Below, piece by piece: positions 46,351-55,359 of a stretch of 64,000 bases of DNA. Source of the stretch: Variovorax sp. PBL-E5. Lineage in GTDB: Bacteria > Pseudomonadota > Gammaproteobacteria > Burkholderiales > Burkholderiaceae_C. The notes under the pieces are model-generated. The model was not told the origin of the DNA. It was given only the letters and a program-made list of their open reading frames with translations, and ran no database searches. Location: the NCBI RefSeq assembly GCF_901827185.1, contig NZ_LR594672.1:248001-312000 (forward strand), written 5' to 3'. Numbering within the stretch: the first letter of the stretch is position 1; each line of letters starts with the position of its first letter. The position numbers were made by a program, and so were the translations under genes.

Positions 46351-46422
46351 CTGGTCTCCTGTTTCGATGGCGAGGATGGTAGCTGTCGGCAGGAAGCTTG
46401 GTTGCGTGCCGGGCGTGGAAAA

Positions 46423-46447
46423 AGCCCGCAGCGTGATGCAGCGGGCT
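46423..46447 (-). terminator. Rho-independent terminator (minus strand)
   Basis: On the minus strand the stem AGCCCGC/GCGGGCT is followed by TTTTTCC. It lies just past the stop of the 46456 gene. Confidence 0.8.
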
Positions 46448-46455
46448 CTCGAAAA

Positions 46456-46896
46456 TCAATCTTTCCATCCGCGCCAGCTCAGGTTCGGCACGGTCATGAA
46501 GCCCGCGACCTCTAAGGGCTGGTGGCAGTTGAACTTGGCGCCATTTTTCAGGCGTAGCTCGGGATAGAGGGAACGGAAGTACTCGACCACCGCAAGGCCT
46601 CGGGTCGTGGAGTACACGTAGCCGTTGCGCGACAGATGCAGTAGGTCGTTGAGGTCGGCGCCGATGCGGTTGGTAAAACCGCTGACACCTTTGCTGAGGC
46701 CGTAGGCGGTCGGCCGCGCGCGAGGCGCGATGCGGTCAAACCACTTGGTCTCGCATGACCTGCCGCGCTTGCGGACCAGGTATTCGCTTTCGTCAGTCTC
46801 GGTAACACCCAGCAGCAGCCATAGATGGCGCGGGGTGAGTGCTAGGCGGACGTTCCAGGGATGAGCGCCTCCGCCTCTTGGCGCTTGTTCTCCCAC
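46456..46896 (-). CDS. Hypothetical protein
   Basis: 146 codons from a GTG at 46896; no ATG fits and the true start may lie further in. The C-terminal half has NDLLHLSRNGYVYSTTRGLA and ends FMTVPNLSWRGWKD. It overlaps the 45-codon gene upstream by about 55 nt if both starts are right, and is followed by a terminator. No family recognised. Confidence 0.55.
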   Translation of the reverse strand: MGEQAPRGGGAHPWNVRLALTPRHLWLLLGVTETDESEYLVRKRGRSCETKWFDRIAPRARPTAYGLSKGVSGFTNRIGADLNDLLHLSRNGYVYSTTRGLAVVEYFRSLYPELRLKNGAKFNCHQPLEVAGFMTVPNLSWRGWKD

Positions 46897-46979
46897 CGCT
46901 CGAGCATCAGGAGCTCTCGGGCCTGGGCCGCCTCCTTCCGTCGGAGTTCGATTTCTTCAGGGGTGAGTTTCTTGGGCAT
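46842..46979 (-). CDS. Very small charged helical protein
   Basis: 45 residues from the ATG at 46979, with AAGGAA upstream. Nearly all is one charged helix (PEEIELRRKEAAQARELLML). It probably shares an mRNA with the 46456 gene. No function is known. Confidence 0.5.
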   Translation of the reverse strand: MPKKLTPEEIELRRKEAAQARELLMLERWENKRQEAEALIPGTSA

Positions 46980-47224
46980 AGAGTTCCTTGGTAGATGACC
47001 TTCTGGGTATAGGGAAGCCCGCCAGGCTCCGTGCCTCTCTAAAGGCGCGGGGGTCAGGGATAGCAAGGAAAATCTCCGACAGAAATAGGCGCATTTCCGC
47101 CACGGCAAGCTCTTTCCGAGGACTCGGCCTGCAGGCACGGGAGAACTGGTTTTCTGAACAGATGCCCGCCTGGTATGAAGGCGGCGAGCTACACGAAGCA
47201 GGACCAACAACATCCAGGAACCCC

Positions 47225-47621
47225 ATGAAGAAACAAAACCCTGTTATCGCGACCCATTCGGGTTCTTTCCACGCCGACGACGTGGCAGCCTGCGCTGTGC
47301 TGGCCAAGCTCTTCCCTGCGGCCACCCTCGTTCGCACCCGCAACCCTGAATTCATTCGGCGCGCGCAGTTTGCGGTCGACGTCGGCGGAATCTGGGACCC
47401 GGTGAACGGTCGCTTCGACCACCATCAGAAGGGCTTCGTTGGCGCGCGCTCCAGCGGCGTCGTCTATGCCAGCGCCGGCCTCGTCTGGGCTGCTCACGGC
47501 CAGGCCTATGTGCAGGCCGTCGCGCCCAAGCTCACGCCGCTGCAAGCCGCTCGTGTTGCCAGCTCCATCGACGACGAGTTGATGCAGCATCTGGACATGG
47601 CCGACACAGGCGCCGCGCAAG
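47225..47621 (+). pseudogene. MYG1-family protein, truncated by IS1071
   Basis: The first about 132 residues of a MYG1/UPF0160 protein: IATHSGSFHADDVAACAVL at the N-terminus and RFDHHQKGF near residue 62 (the DHH motif), with SSGVVYASAGLVWAAHG after it. The family is usually about 290 residues and has DHH-phosphoesterase-type exonuclease activity in eukaryotes. The reading frame passes into the IS1071 inverted repeat at 47622 and stops at 47689. The second half is not in this window. AGGAA (47215-47219) supports the start. Confidence 0.82.
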
Positions 47622-47731
47622 GGGGTCGATTTGTTTTCGTTGTCAAAAGTGACGGTAGGAGATCGAGCACTGGCGTAGGGGTGGTCTGATAAGCCCTTGA
47701 TTTCATTGGTTTTCCTGTTCACTTTTTCAGG
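47622..47731 (+). repeat. IS1071 left inverted repeat
   Basis: The outer about 63 bases match the right repeat exactly; the inner part matches with several mismatches. The length is inferred from IS1071. Confidence 0.8.
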
Positions 47732-47766
47732 CGTATTGTGTCTGCCCCAATCACCGGAGACACAAG

Positions 47767-50677
47767 ATGCAAAGCTGGCACACAACCTACCTTGGCCTGC
47801 GAGAGCTGCCAAGGGAAATCAGCACCTTCGAGCTTCAGTCGTTTTTCACGTACAGCCGTACTGAGCGCGAGCTCATCAACGCCCGCCGAAGCAACGCCCA
47901 CAAGCTGGGTCTGGCACTGCACATAGGTTTCTTGCGCTTGAGCGGGCGCCTGCTGAATTCGGTGCGCATCGTTCCGACAACCCTGTGGCGCCATCTGGGT
48001 GACGAAATCGGCATCACTGCTGTTGAACTGGCATCCCTGCGAGCCCTGTATGTTCGCGGTCGAACCCTCTTTGACCATCAACAACTGGCCTGTGATGTCC
48101 TGGGGTTTCATTGGATGACGGAGCACCAACGTCGCGCCCTGGTACGCACCCTGCGCGATGAGGTGGCCCGCTGCGCCGATCGGGATCAATTGCTCGTATT
48201 CGCTCGGCGCTGGTTGTATCAAAGCAAGATCCTGATCCTGCGCGACCGTGACATCCGTGTCCTGGTCACAGCGGCGCTGGGACAACTCGAAGAAGAAACA
48301 GCCAAAACGATTGCGGCATCTGTGCTGCCCGAACAACTGGTGCGCTGGCGGGATGCCATGGCCGCATTGCGCCCGGATGGGCAAACCCAGCAGAGCTGGT
48401 TGTGGTCGGCACGCCAAACACTCAACCAAACAAATTGGCGAGGTGTTCGAGCGAATCGAACTGCTGTACGCCCTGAATGTCCACAAACACCTGGACGACC
48501 TGTCCGGTCTCATTGTGCGGCGCTATGCACGCCGCCTGGCTTCAAGGCCTCCCTCGGTGGGGGCCAGGATCAAAGAACCCGCTCGCACAGTGGAGGTTGG
48601 CTGCTTTTTACGGCACTGCCTGTTTACCAGCACAGACCAAGCTATCTTGATGGTTCAGCGGCGCGTTGCCGATCTTTGGCGCACGGTCGCAGCAGGTGTC
48701 ACGGAGACGGTCAATTGGGCTGACCTGTACAAGACATTGCTGGCAGAGCTGGCTGGTTTGGTCGCCCAGGGTGAACTTCAAGACGCGGAGTTGCGGGCTC
48801 GAATTGTTGCCCTGCTCAGTGCCAGCCAGCAAGGCAAACCACCCAGCCGGGCCTCGGTGGTGCGTGAGCGTTTGTTTGACGCCATACGTCCCGTGCGCTC
48901 TTTGCTGGCCGAAATCACCAAGCTGCCCTGGCAGGCCAATAGCGAGCACCCGGTGACCACAGCCTTGGCCCAATTGACGAAACTGTACGCGGGCAAACTT
49001 CGCGAACTACCTGCTGATGTCAGCGCCCCTCGCTTGGGTTCGGTCTGGAGCGGCGCGATTGCGGGTGCCGACCGGGAGCGCGCGTTTCGGGCCTTGGAGG
49101 TGGCCACCCTGTTTTCATTGCGACGTGCCGTGCGCAACGGTTCGGTGTGGATTGAGCACAGCCTGAGCTTTCGTGGCCGCGCACGCCTGTTCTTCACTGA
49201 TGCGCGCTGGCAGGAAGAAGCCAAACGGCACTATGCCCGACTGTCACTGCCAGCCAATGCATCCACACTTTTGAAGCCGTTGCTGGCCAAGGTACGCGCC
49301 GGCGTGGAGGCAGTGGCCGTCGCCGCGCGCAGCGGTGTGCTGCGCGTGGACGAAGAACTCCACCTTTCAGTATTGCCGGCAGAGGATGAAGATCCAGAGG
49401 TGATTAAGTTGAGGGCCAAACTTGACCTGAGGATCGGTGAGGTGCAACTCCCAGAAGTGATCCTGGCCGTTGACGCTCAGGTACGTTTCAGCTGGATCAT
49501 GCTTGGCCGCGAGCCACGTTCGACAGAAGAGCTGCTGATGGTCTACGCCGGCATCATGGCCCACGGCACCAGTCTGACGGCGGCCGAATGCGCCCGTATG
49601 ATTCCGCAGTTGTCTGCCACCAGCATCCGTCAGGCCATGCGTTGGGCCGGGGACGAGCGTCGCTTGAGTCAAGCCTGCCACGCGGTGCTGGAGTTCATGC
49701 AACGGCACCCCATTGCAGCGACATGGGGTCGCACGGACCTGGCGTCGTCCGACATGATGAGCATGGAAACCACCCAACGGGTGTGGCAGGCCCGACAGGA
49801 TCCAAGACGCAACACGTCCTCGATTGGCATCTACTCCCATGTGCGTGACCGATGGGGGATCTTCTACGCGCAGCCTTTTGTGCTCAATGAGCGCCAGGCA
49901 GGGGTCGCCATTGAGGGTGTCGTGCGCCAAGAATCCATCGAGACCAGCCAGTTGGCGGTGGACACCCACGGCTACACCGACTTTGCCATGGCGTTGGCCC
50001 GGCTACTGGGGTTCGATCTATGCCCACGACTGAAGGAATTGAAGCAGCGTCATCTGTACGTGCCGCGTGGCACGATCATTCCACCGGAGATCGCAGCAGT
50101 TTGCGAGGCTACCGTCGATACCGCTTTGATTGAGAAGCACTGGGACACCTTGGTCCATTTGGCAGCCTCGGTGATGAGCGGCAACGCCAGCGCAGTTGCA
50201 GCGCTGGCCAGATTTGGATCGGCGGCGCGGGGAGACCCCATCTACGAAGCGGGTGTTCAGTTGGGGCGCTTGCTGCGAACTGCGTTCCTGGCCGACTACT
50301 TTGTCAAAGACGCCTTCAGGAATGAGCTGCGTCGGGTACTCAACCGGGGTGAGGCGGTCAATGCCTTGAAGCGGGCGATTTATACCGGCAGAGTGAGCCC
50401 GGCTCAGGCCAAGCGGGCCGAGGAAATGCAGGCGGTGGCTGACGCCTTGAGTCTGTTGGCCAACATCATCATGGCCTGGAACACAACCCAGATGCAGGCC
50501 GTTCTGGACCGCTGGGCCAACCGGCGTCAGGTCATCCCGGCGGAGCTCACGGGGAAAATTGCGCCGACGCGGCTGCAAGGTATCAATTTGAGGGGCGTAT
50601 TCCGCTTTCCAGTGGAGCGTTATGCCAGTGAAATCCTGCCGTCACAGACCACGCCGAAAACCGGGACCGGCGGTTGA
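47767..50677 (+). pseudogene. tnpA: IS1071 transposase TnpA, frameshifted
   Basis: Tn3-family DDE transposase of about 970 residues in the intact element. The N-terminal part reads MQSWHTTYLGLRELPREIST from 47767. The frame breaks near 48405-48420 (after SWLWSA) and resumes as AKHSTKQIGEVFERIELL in the next frame to the stop at 50677. The span of 2911 nt is two short of 970 codons plus stop, which suggests a 2-bp deletion. The element is probably unable to move itself but could be mobilised by another copy. Confidence 0.82.
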
Positions 50678-50709
50678 AACCGAGCACGCTTTTGCGCCCT
50701 CAAACGGCG

Positions 50710-50819
50710 ATCAAAAAAATCAACAGGAAACCCAATGAAATCAATGGCTTGGCAGGCCACCCCTACGCCAGTGCTCGATCTCCTACCGTCACTTTTGACA
50801 ACGAAAACAAATCGACCCC
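50710..50819 (-). repeat. IS1071 right inverted repeat
   Basis: Inverted copy of 47622-47731, ending at the four C (GGGG on the minus strand) at 50816-50819. Confidence 0.8.
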
Positions 50820-50921
50820 GTGGATCTGCACTTCAATCAGGCCGCCTTCGCGCTGCGGCACGGTCGCCAGGTTCGGCTCGATTCGCACCGGCAGCAACTG
50901 CGCCGGCGCCGCCGGCACACC
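50820..50921 (-). pseudogene. Remnant of an IS66-type accessory gene
   Basis: About 34 codons on the minus strand: LLPVRIEPNLATVPQREG, then GLIEVQIHG. The pattern F/L-L-P-V...G-x-I-E-V...G resembles the central part of TnpA (orf1) of IS66-family elements, but it differs from the TnpA of the complete IS66 next to it. It is cut on both sides by mobile elements. Confidence 0.5.
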
Positions 50922-50980
50922 GTAAGCGTTCCGCGAACGACACCCTTGCGCCGTCGATGACGGCGTGTTGAAGGATGGTT

Positions 50981-52564
50981 CTACGCGGCGGCGGCGAGCG
51001 CCGCGTTTGGCACGGCGATGTCGGTGGCAGGCCGCCAGTTGTGCGGCAGCAGCTGCGCGAGGTCGCGCTGCTTGAGCGTGGGCAGACGCTCGAAGACGTC
51101 CTTGAGGTAGGCCCAGGGATCGTGCCCGTTTAGTTTGGCCGACTCGATCAGGCTCATGACCACGCCAGCGCGCTCGCCGGCCTGCTGCGAGCCTACAAAA
51201 AGCCAATTCTTGCGGCCAACGCACAGCGGGCGCACCGCGTTCTCCGCCGCGTTGTTGTCGATTGGGACGTCGCCGTCGTCCAGGTAGCGCGTGAGCGCGC
51301 GCCAATTGCTCAGCGAATAATCGATCGCCTTGGCCGTCACGTCGGCATTGGCCAGCTTCTGGCGCTGCCCGGTCAGCCAGAGGTGCAGGGCCTGGACGAT
51401 GGGCCTGGAGCGTTGCTGGCGCAGCAGCCACCGTGCCTGGGGTTCGAGTTCGCGCGCCTCGCGCTCGACCTCGTACAGCTTTGCGATCAGCGCCACCGCC
51501 TGGCCGGCGATCTGGCTGGCGTTGAACTCGTGCGCCTCGAACAGCTTGCGCCGCGCGTGGGCCCAGCATAGTGCGGCGCTGACGCCTTGCGCCTGAAGCC
51601 CAAAATAGCCGCTGTAATCGTCGCTGACCAGCGTGCCGCCGAAGCCTCGCAGCACGCGCCGCGGATGTTCGCCGGCGCGGCTGGCGGTGAAGTCGAACAG
51701 CACCGCGCGCTGGGCCACGAAGTTGGTCGTGCGGTAGACCCAGACGTAGGCCCGTTTGGTCTTGCCGCGCCCCGGCGCCAGCAGCGACACCGGCGTCTCG
51801 TCGGCGTGGATCACACCGTGGCTGAGGATGAAGCCCTTCAGTGCATCGGCCAGCGGTGCCAGACGCACCCCGCAGATGCCGATCCACTGGGCCATGCTCG
51901 AGCGCGGGATGTGCACGCCAGAGCGCGCGTAGATCTCTTCCTGCCGGTACAGCGGCAAGTGATCGTCGTGCTTGGCCACCACCACCTGCGCGAGCAGGCC
52001 CGGCGCGGGGATGCCTTTGTCGATGATCTGCGCGGGCATCGGCGCGGCCTGGATCGTCTGGCAGCACGTGCAGGCGTACTTGCCGCGGATATGGCGCAGC
52101 ACGAAGAATTGGGCCGGCACGCAATCGAGCTGCTCGCTGACTTCTTGGCCGATGCGCTTGAAGGGCTGGCCGCACTCGCAGTGGGTCTGCTCGATCTCGT
52201 GATGGTGATCGATGCGCGGCAGGCTCGCCGGCAGCGCCTGGCGCACCGCCTGGCCTTTGGCCCGGGGTGGCGCTACCGGTGGCTTCTGGTCTTGCTGGGC
52301 GGCGCGGTCTTCCAGCGCCGTGTCGGCCAGGATCTGATCGAACAGCACCGCCTGCGTGCTCGTCTCCAGGCTCTCGCTGGAGGAGCCGAAGCGCCAGCGC
52401 TTCAGCCGCGCGATCTCGAAGTTCAGCGCCTCGATCCTGGTTTGCTTGAACTTCAGCTCGCCTTGCATGCGCCCGATCACATCGCGCAGCTCCTGCATCG
52501 AATCCAGTGCGCCCGGCGCATCGATCGTGTGGGTGTCCGGGCCTTCGAGCATGGCCGCCATCAT
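50981..52564 (-). CDS. tnpC: IS66 family transposase TnpC
   Basis: 527 residues from the ATG at 52564; the open frame continues upstream but overlaps tnpB. An N-terminal leucine-rich helix (LRDVIGRMQGELKFKQTRIE), a zinc-finger region (HCECGQPF...CTCCQTI), then the DDE core: VIHADETPVSL, LVSDDYSGYF and IDNNAAENAVRP. It ends in the IS66 C-terminal domain (DVFERLPTLKQRD). It appears intact. Confidence 0.93.
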   Translation of the reverse strand: MMAAMLEGPDTHTIDAPGALDSMQELRDVIGRMQGELKFKQTRIEALNFEIARLKRWRFGSSSESLETSTQAVLFDQILADTALEDRAAQQDQKPPVAPPRAKGQAVRQALPASLPRIDHHHEIEQTHCECGQPFKRIGQEVSEQLDCVPAQFFVLRHIRGKYACTCCQTIQAAPMPAQIIDKGIPAPGLLAQVVVAKHDDHLPLYRQEEIYARSGVHIPRSSMAQWIGICGVRLAPLADALKGFILSHGVIHADETPVSLLAPGRGKTKRAYVWVYRTTNFVAQRAVLFDFTASRAGEHPRRVLRGFGGTLVSDDYSGYFGLQAQGVSAALCWAHARRKLFEAHEFNASQIAGQAVALIAKLYEVEREARELEPQARWLLRQQRSRPIVQALHLWLTGQRQKLANADVTAKAIDYSLSNWRALTRYLDDGDVPIDNNAAENAVRPLCVGRKNWLFVGSQQAGERAGVVMSLIESAKLNGHDPWAYLKDVFERLPTLKQRDLAQLLPHNWRPATDIAVPNAALAAAA

Positions 52565-52593
52565 GCCTCGCGCGCGCGTGCGCGCGAGGCATG
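52562..52593. repeat. Perfect palindrome between tnpB and tnpC
   Basis: CATGCCTCGCGCG and its complement flank a 6-nt GC centre. The palindrome covers the tnpC start codon, so the mRNA hairpin would hide it and could limit transposase synthesis. Confidence 0.7.
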
Positions 52594-52643
52594 ACTTTCT
52601 CCAATAGACAAACGCGCAAATCCCGACCTCGAATCGAGCGCAT

Positions 52644-52985
52644 TCAGACCACCGTGATCGACTGCGGCTGCGCGCTGCCCAGGCGCTGCCACGGCAGGCC
52701 CGCGACGAGCCAGTCGAACTGCTCGCGCGTGAGTTGAAGTGACCCCGTGTCCTGGCGCGGCCAGGCGAAGCTGCCCGCTTGCAGCCGCCGGGTGCACAGC
52801 CACATGCCCGCGCCGTCGTAGACCAGCACCTTGAGCCGGTCGGCGCGGCGGTTGGCAAACACGTAGGCGTGGTGGGCTTGCGCGCCCAGCGCGAAGCCGC
52901 GCACCACTTGGGCCAACAGCGTGTCGATGCCCCCGCGCAGGTCGGCCGCGCCAAGCGCCAGCCAGATGACGTCGATGCGAATCAT
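52644..52985 (-). CDS. tnpB: IS66 family accessory protein TnpB
   Basis: 113 residues. Contains DLRGGIDTLLAQVVRGF, then YVFANRRADRLKVLVYDG and GMWLCTRRLQAGSFAWP, the conserved core of IS66 Orf2/TnpB, which is needed for transposition together with TnpA and TnpC. It overlaps tnpA by four bases. Confidence 0.93.
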   Translation of the reverse strand: MIRIDVIWLALGAADLRGGIDTLLAQVVRGFALGAQAHHAYVFANRRADRLKVLVYDGAGMWLCTRRLQAGSFAWPRQDTGSLQLTREQFDWLVAGLPWQRLGSAQPQSITVV

Positions 52986-53329
52986 CGGCCGAACTCCCGC
53001 AGCAGCGAAGCGAGTTCACGCGTGTGCGCCAGCGGCCAATGCAGATCGAGCCGGGTGCCTCCCACGTTCAATTCGACGCGCACCGATGTCGATGCGGCAC
53101 CAGGCGCCACGCGGGCGGCCACGAAGCCGCTCGGCCTGGCGGCTGGCGAGGGCTCAGGGCTGACGCCGTCGAGCCGCGCCTGCCAGCGCCGCGCATGTGC
53201 GCACCAGCTTTGCAGCGTTCCCGCTGGCACCCCGTTGGCCTCGGCCCATACCTGCGCCTTCTGGCCAGAGGCACGATACGCCGCCACTTGCTCCAGGCAC
53301 CGTTCCATCTGCTGTCGATCCATGTCCAC
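52982..53329 (-). CDS. tnpA: IS66 family accessory protein TnpA
   Basis: 115 residues. The N-terminal helix-turn-helix (VAAYRASGQKAQVWAEANGV) is followed by a proline linker and a beta-rich end (GGTRLDLHWP). It is the first gene of the element, coupled to tnpB by an ATGA overlap. Confidence 0.88.
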   Translation of the reverse strand: MDMDRQQMERCLEQVAAYRASGQKAQVWAEANGVPAGTLQSWCAHARRWQARLDGVSPEPSPAARPSGFVAARVAPGAASTSVRVELNVGGTRLDLHWPLAHTRELASLLREFGR

Positions 53330-53410
53330 CTCGTCTCGTTCGTTGATTGCGAAGACCCGAGGTTCGCAGCTTCAACGGTGAGATGAAAGATGGGTTCGCG
53401 GAACGCTTAC

Positions 53411-53550
53411 AGCGCATCGACCGTGTCGCTGATGAAGTAGGCCAGGTGCCCCGCAGGCAGCCAGTCCTGCAGCGATGCGGACAGCAGCATCTCTTGTTGC
53501 GGTTCGTAGGGGCGGTAACTTATGGCCATGCAGCTTGAACGCTCACTCAT
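53411..53550 (-). pseudogene. 5' fragment of an IS1182-type transposase
   Basis: The first about 47 codons on the minus strand (start at 53550, or ATG 53529): ISYRPYEPQQEMLLSASLQD, then WLPAGHLAYFISDTVDAL. This is the typical N-terminus of IS1182-family transposases. It is cut at 53410 by the IS66 right end. The remainder is absent from the window. Confidence 0.75.
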
Positions 53551-53834
53551 GTGCGCAGGTCATCAGGGGATTCCCTGCTTCTGCCGCCCACGCTCCTAGC
53601 CTGCCGCGTGGCTCCTAGCGTTGCCGTAGGGCTCGAAGTGGCGGGGGGTGGTTGAAAAAACCATTGCATCACTCGCATTTTTGCGAATAGGTTTCGCATG
53701 TTTTCCTTTCAGGTTCTCAGGAAATCAACATAATATTAATCTGCGACAAAGATCAATTGGCAAATTTAATGCGTGCTGAACTGATCTGGTGGCAGATGGT
53801 TGGGTAATTCGTTAATTCTAAACAACCGGCATCT
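53551..53834 (+). promoter_or_regulatory. Promoter region of the aniline dioxygenase operon
   Basis: 284 bp that turn markedly AT-rich from about 53640. It holds the dyad TGCGAA-TAGGT-TTCGCA (53682-53698) preceded by CGCATTTTTGCG, suited to a LysR dimer. An AT-rich stretch (53720-53760, AACATAATATTAATC) could hold the -10. The operon's own LysR gene at 63035 is the natural candidate regulator. The left part is the IS1182 remnant's upstream end. Confidence 0.5.
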
Positions 53835-55340
53835 ATGCCGGAAAACCCGAAGACAAAAATGAGCCAGAAATTCATTGATCGGCACGGCTTGTGGTCCGAC
53901 GCCCAGAAGGCGGCGGCCGTTGAAGTGCTGAAGAAAATCGAGCAGGACGGCATTCAGATGATTCGCCTCTCATGGCCGGATCAATATGGTCTGCTGCGCG
54001 GGAAAATGCTGTCGGTGGCAGCCTTGCGCTCCGCATTCGGCAGCGGCTCGGAAATCACCATGGCGCCCTTTTTCTTCGACACGGCCAGCGCCTTCGTGTT
54101 CAATCCCTTTTCCTCGGATGGCGGGCTTGGCAACCCGGAGTTGGCGGGCAGCCCTAACGTGGTGATGGTGCCCGACCCCACCACCTTCCGCGTGCTGCCC
54201 TGGGCTGATCGCACGGGCTGGATGCTGGCCGATCTGTACATGCGTAGCGGTCGGCCCTTCCCGCTGAGCCCGCGTGCCCTGTTGAAGAAAGCGCTGGGGC
54301 AGTTGGCGGATCTGGGCTATGACTTCCATGGTGGCCTGGAGGTGGAGTGGTACTTGACGCGCATCGTCGACCCCTGCCTGGAGCCCGAGACGCTGGGTGG
54401 CCCCGGCACACCGGCGGCACCGCCCAAGGTGATGCCGGTCGCCAAGGGCTACTCCTATCTGCTCGAAAATCACTTGGACGAGGTCGAACCCATCATGGCC
54501 GAGGTGCGCCAGCACCTGCTGACGCTGGGCATGCCGTTGCGCAGCATCGAGGATGAATGGGGGCCCAGCCAGATGGAGACCACCTTCGACGTCATGTCCG
54601 GCCTGGACATGGCCGACACCATGGTGTTGTTCCGCAACGCAGTCAAGCAAATCTGTCGGCGGCGCGGTTACCTTGCCAGTTTCATGTGCAAACCCAAGAT
54701 TGAGGGTTTCTGTGCCTCGGGCTGGCATCTGCACCAGTCGCTGGCGGCGCGCGACTCCGGCGTCAATGCCTTCGTTCCGCAGACGGGCGAGCCGCTGTCG
54801 GCGCTGGGCCGGGCCTATGTCGGTGGCCTGCTCAAACATGCCTGTGCGGCCTCCAGCTTCACCACCCCCACGGTTAACGGCTACCGACGCCGACGCCCGT
54901 TCTCTCTGGCCCCGGATCGGGTGACCTGGGCCGAGGACAACCGCGCCGCCATGGCGCGCGTGATCGCCGCCCCAGAAGACTCAGCCAGCCGTGTGGAAAA
55001 CCGGGTCGGCGAGCCGGCGGCCAACCCCTACCTGTATCTGGCCTCGCAGCTCTTCTCGGGGATCGATGGCATTCGTCGCCAACTCGATCCCGGCCCTCTG
55101 CAGGAAACGCCCTATGCCGCCGACGTTCCGATCCTGCCGCGCAACCTGGCCGAGGCGCTGGACGTGCTGGAGGGCTCCAGCTTCTTCCGCGAAGCCTTCG
55201 GCGAAGAGTTCATCCACTACTGGCTGCACCTGCGGCGCAGCGAATGGGCGCGCTTCGTGGCCGCCGAAGGCGCCGACGTGGACATGGCGGGCGACCCCGT
55301 CACCGACTGGGAGCATCGCGAGTACTTCGAACTGTTCTGA
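53835..55340 (+). CDS. tdnQ: Gamma-glutamylanilide synthase (TdnQ/DcaQ/AtdA1 type)
   Basis: 501 residues; an ATG at 53859 (MSQKFID) is an alternative start. Glutamine-synthetase fold: EVEWYLT, PSQMETTFDV, ASGWHLHQS and ENRVGEPAANPYLYLA are the GS ATP- and substrate-site blocks. In the aniline pathway this enzyme joins aniline to glutamate with ATP, giving gamma-glutamylanilide, the true substrate of the dioxygenase. It is the only intact Q here. It is first in the operon with the T gene 19 bp downstream. From codon 178 onward the DNA belongs to the duplicated unit. Confidence 0.9.
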   Translation: MPENPKTKMSQKFIDRHGLWSDAQKAAAVEVLKKIEQDGIQMIRLSWPDQYGLLRGKMLSVAALRSAFGSGSEITMAPFFFDTASAFVFNPFSSDGGLGNPELAGSPNVVMVPDPTTFRVLPWADRTGWMLADLYMRSGRPFPLSPRALLKKALGQLADLGYDFHGGLEVEWYLTRIVDPCLEPETLGGPGTPAAPPKVMPVAKGYSYLLENHLDEVEPIMAEVRQHLLTLGMPLRSIEDEWGPSQMETTFDVMSGLDMADTMVLFRNAVKQICRRRGYLASFMCKPKIEGFCASGWHLHQSLAARDSGVNAFVPQTGEPLSALGRAYVGGLLKHACAASSFTTPTVNGYRRRRPFSLAPDRVTWAEDNRAAMARVIAAPEDSASRVENRVGEPAANPYLYLASQLFSGIDGIRRQLDPGPLQETPYAADVPILPRNLAEALDVLEGSSFFREAFGEEFIHYWLHLRRSEWARFVAAEGADVDMAGDPVTDWEHREYFELF

Positions 55341-55359
55341 ACTGAACCAGGTAACGCTC

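Larger units (their letters stand above)
47622..50819 (+). mobile_element. IS1071-like Tn3-family element
   Basis: 3198 bp flanked by long imperfect inverted repeats of about 110 bp that begin GGGGTCGATTTG. Together with one large Tn3-type transposase and no resolvase, this matches IS1071 (about 3.2 kb, 110-bp repeats). IS1071 commonly borders xenobiotic-degradation genes on Burkholderiales plasmids. It interrupts the MYG1 gene on the left. On the right it abuts an IS66-type remnant. Its five flanking bases differ (GCAAG and GTGGA), so it has lost its original target duplication. Confidence 0.85.
50922..53410 (-). mobile_element. IS66-family insertion sequence, complete
   Basis: 2489 bp bounded by perfect 17-bp inverted repeats GTAAGCGTTCCGCGAAC (50922-50938) and its complement (53394-53410). 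Three genes on the minus strand in the standard order tnpA-tnpB-tnpC. The 8 bases at each side differ (GGCACACC and AGCGCATC), so no target duplication remains, consistent with a deletion or recombination at one end. Its right end interrupts an IS1182-type transposase gene. Confidence 0.9.

Noticed and set aside
47617..50824. Possible 5-bp target duplication around IS1071
   Set aside because: Flanks are GCAAG and GTGGA, which do not match.
51587..52594. 335-codon plus-strand frame in the IS66 element
   Set aside because: Antisense shadow of tnpC, Ala/Arg/His-rich.
50763..52643. 626-codon minus-strand frame through the IS66 element
   Set aside because: Another frame of tnpC; the 50981-52564 frame carries the DDE residues.
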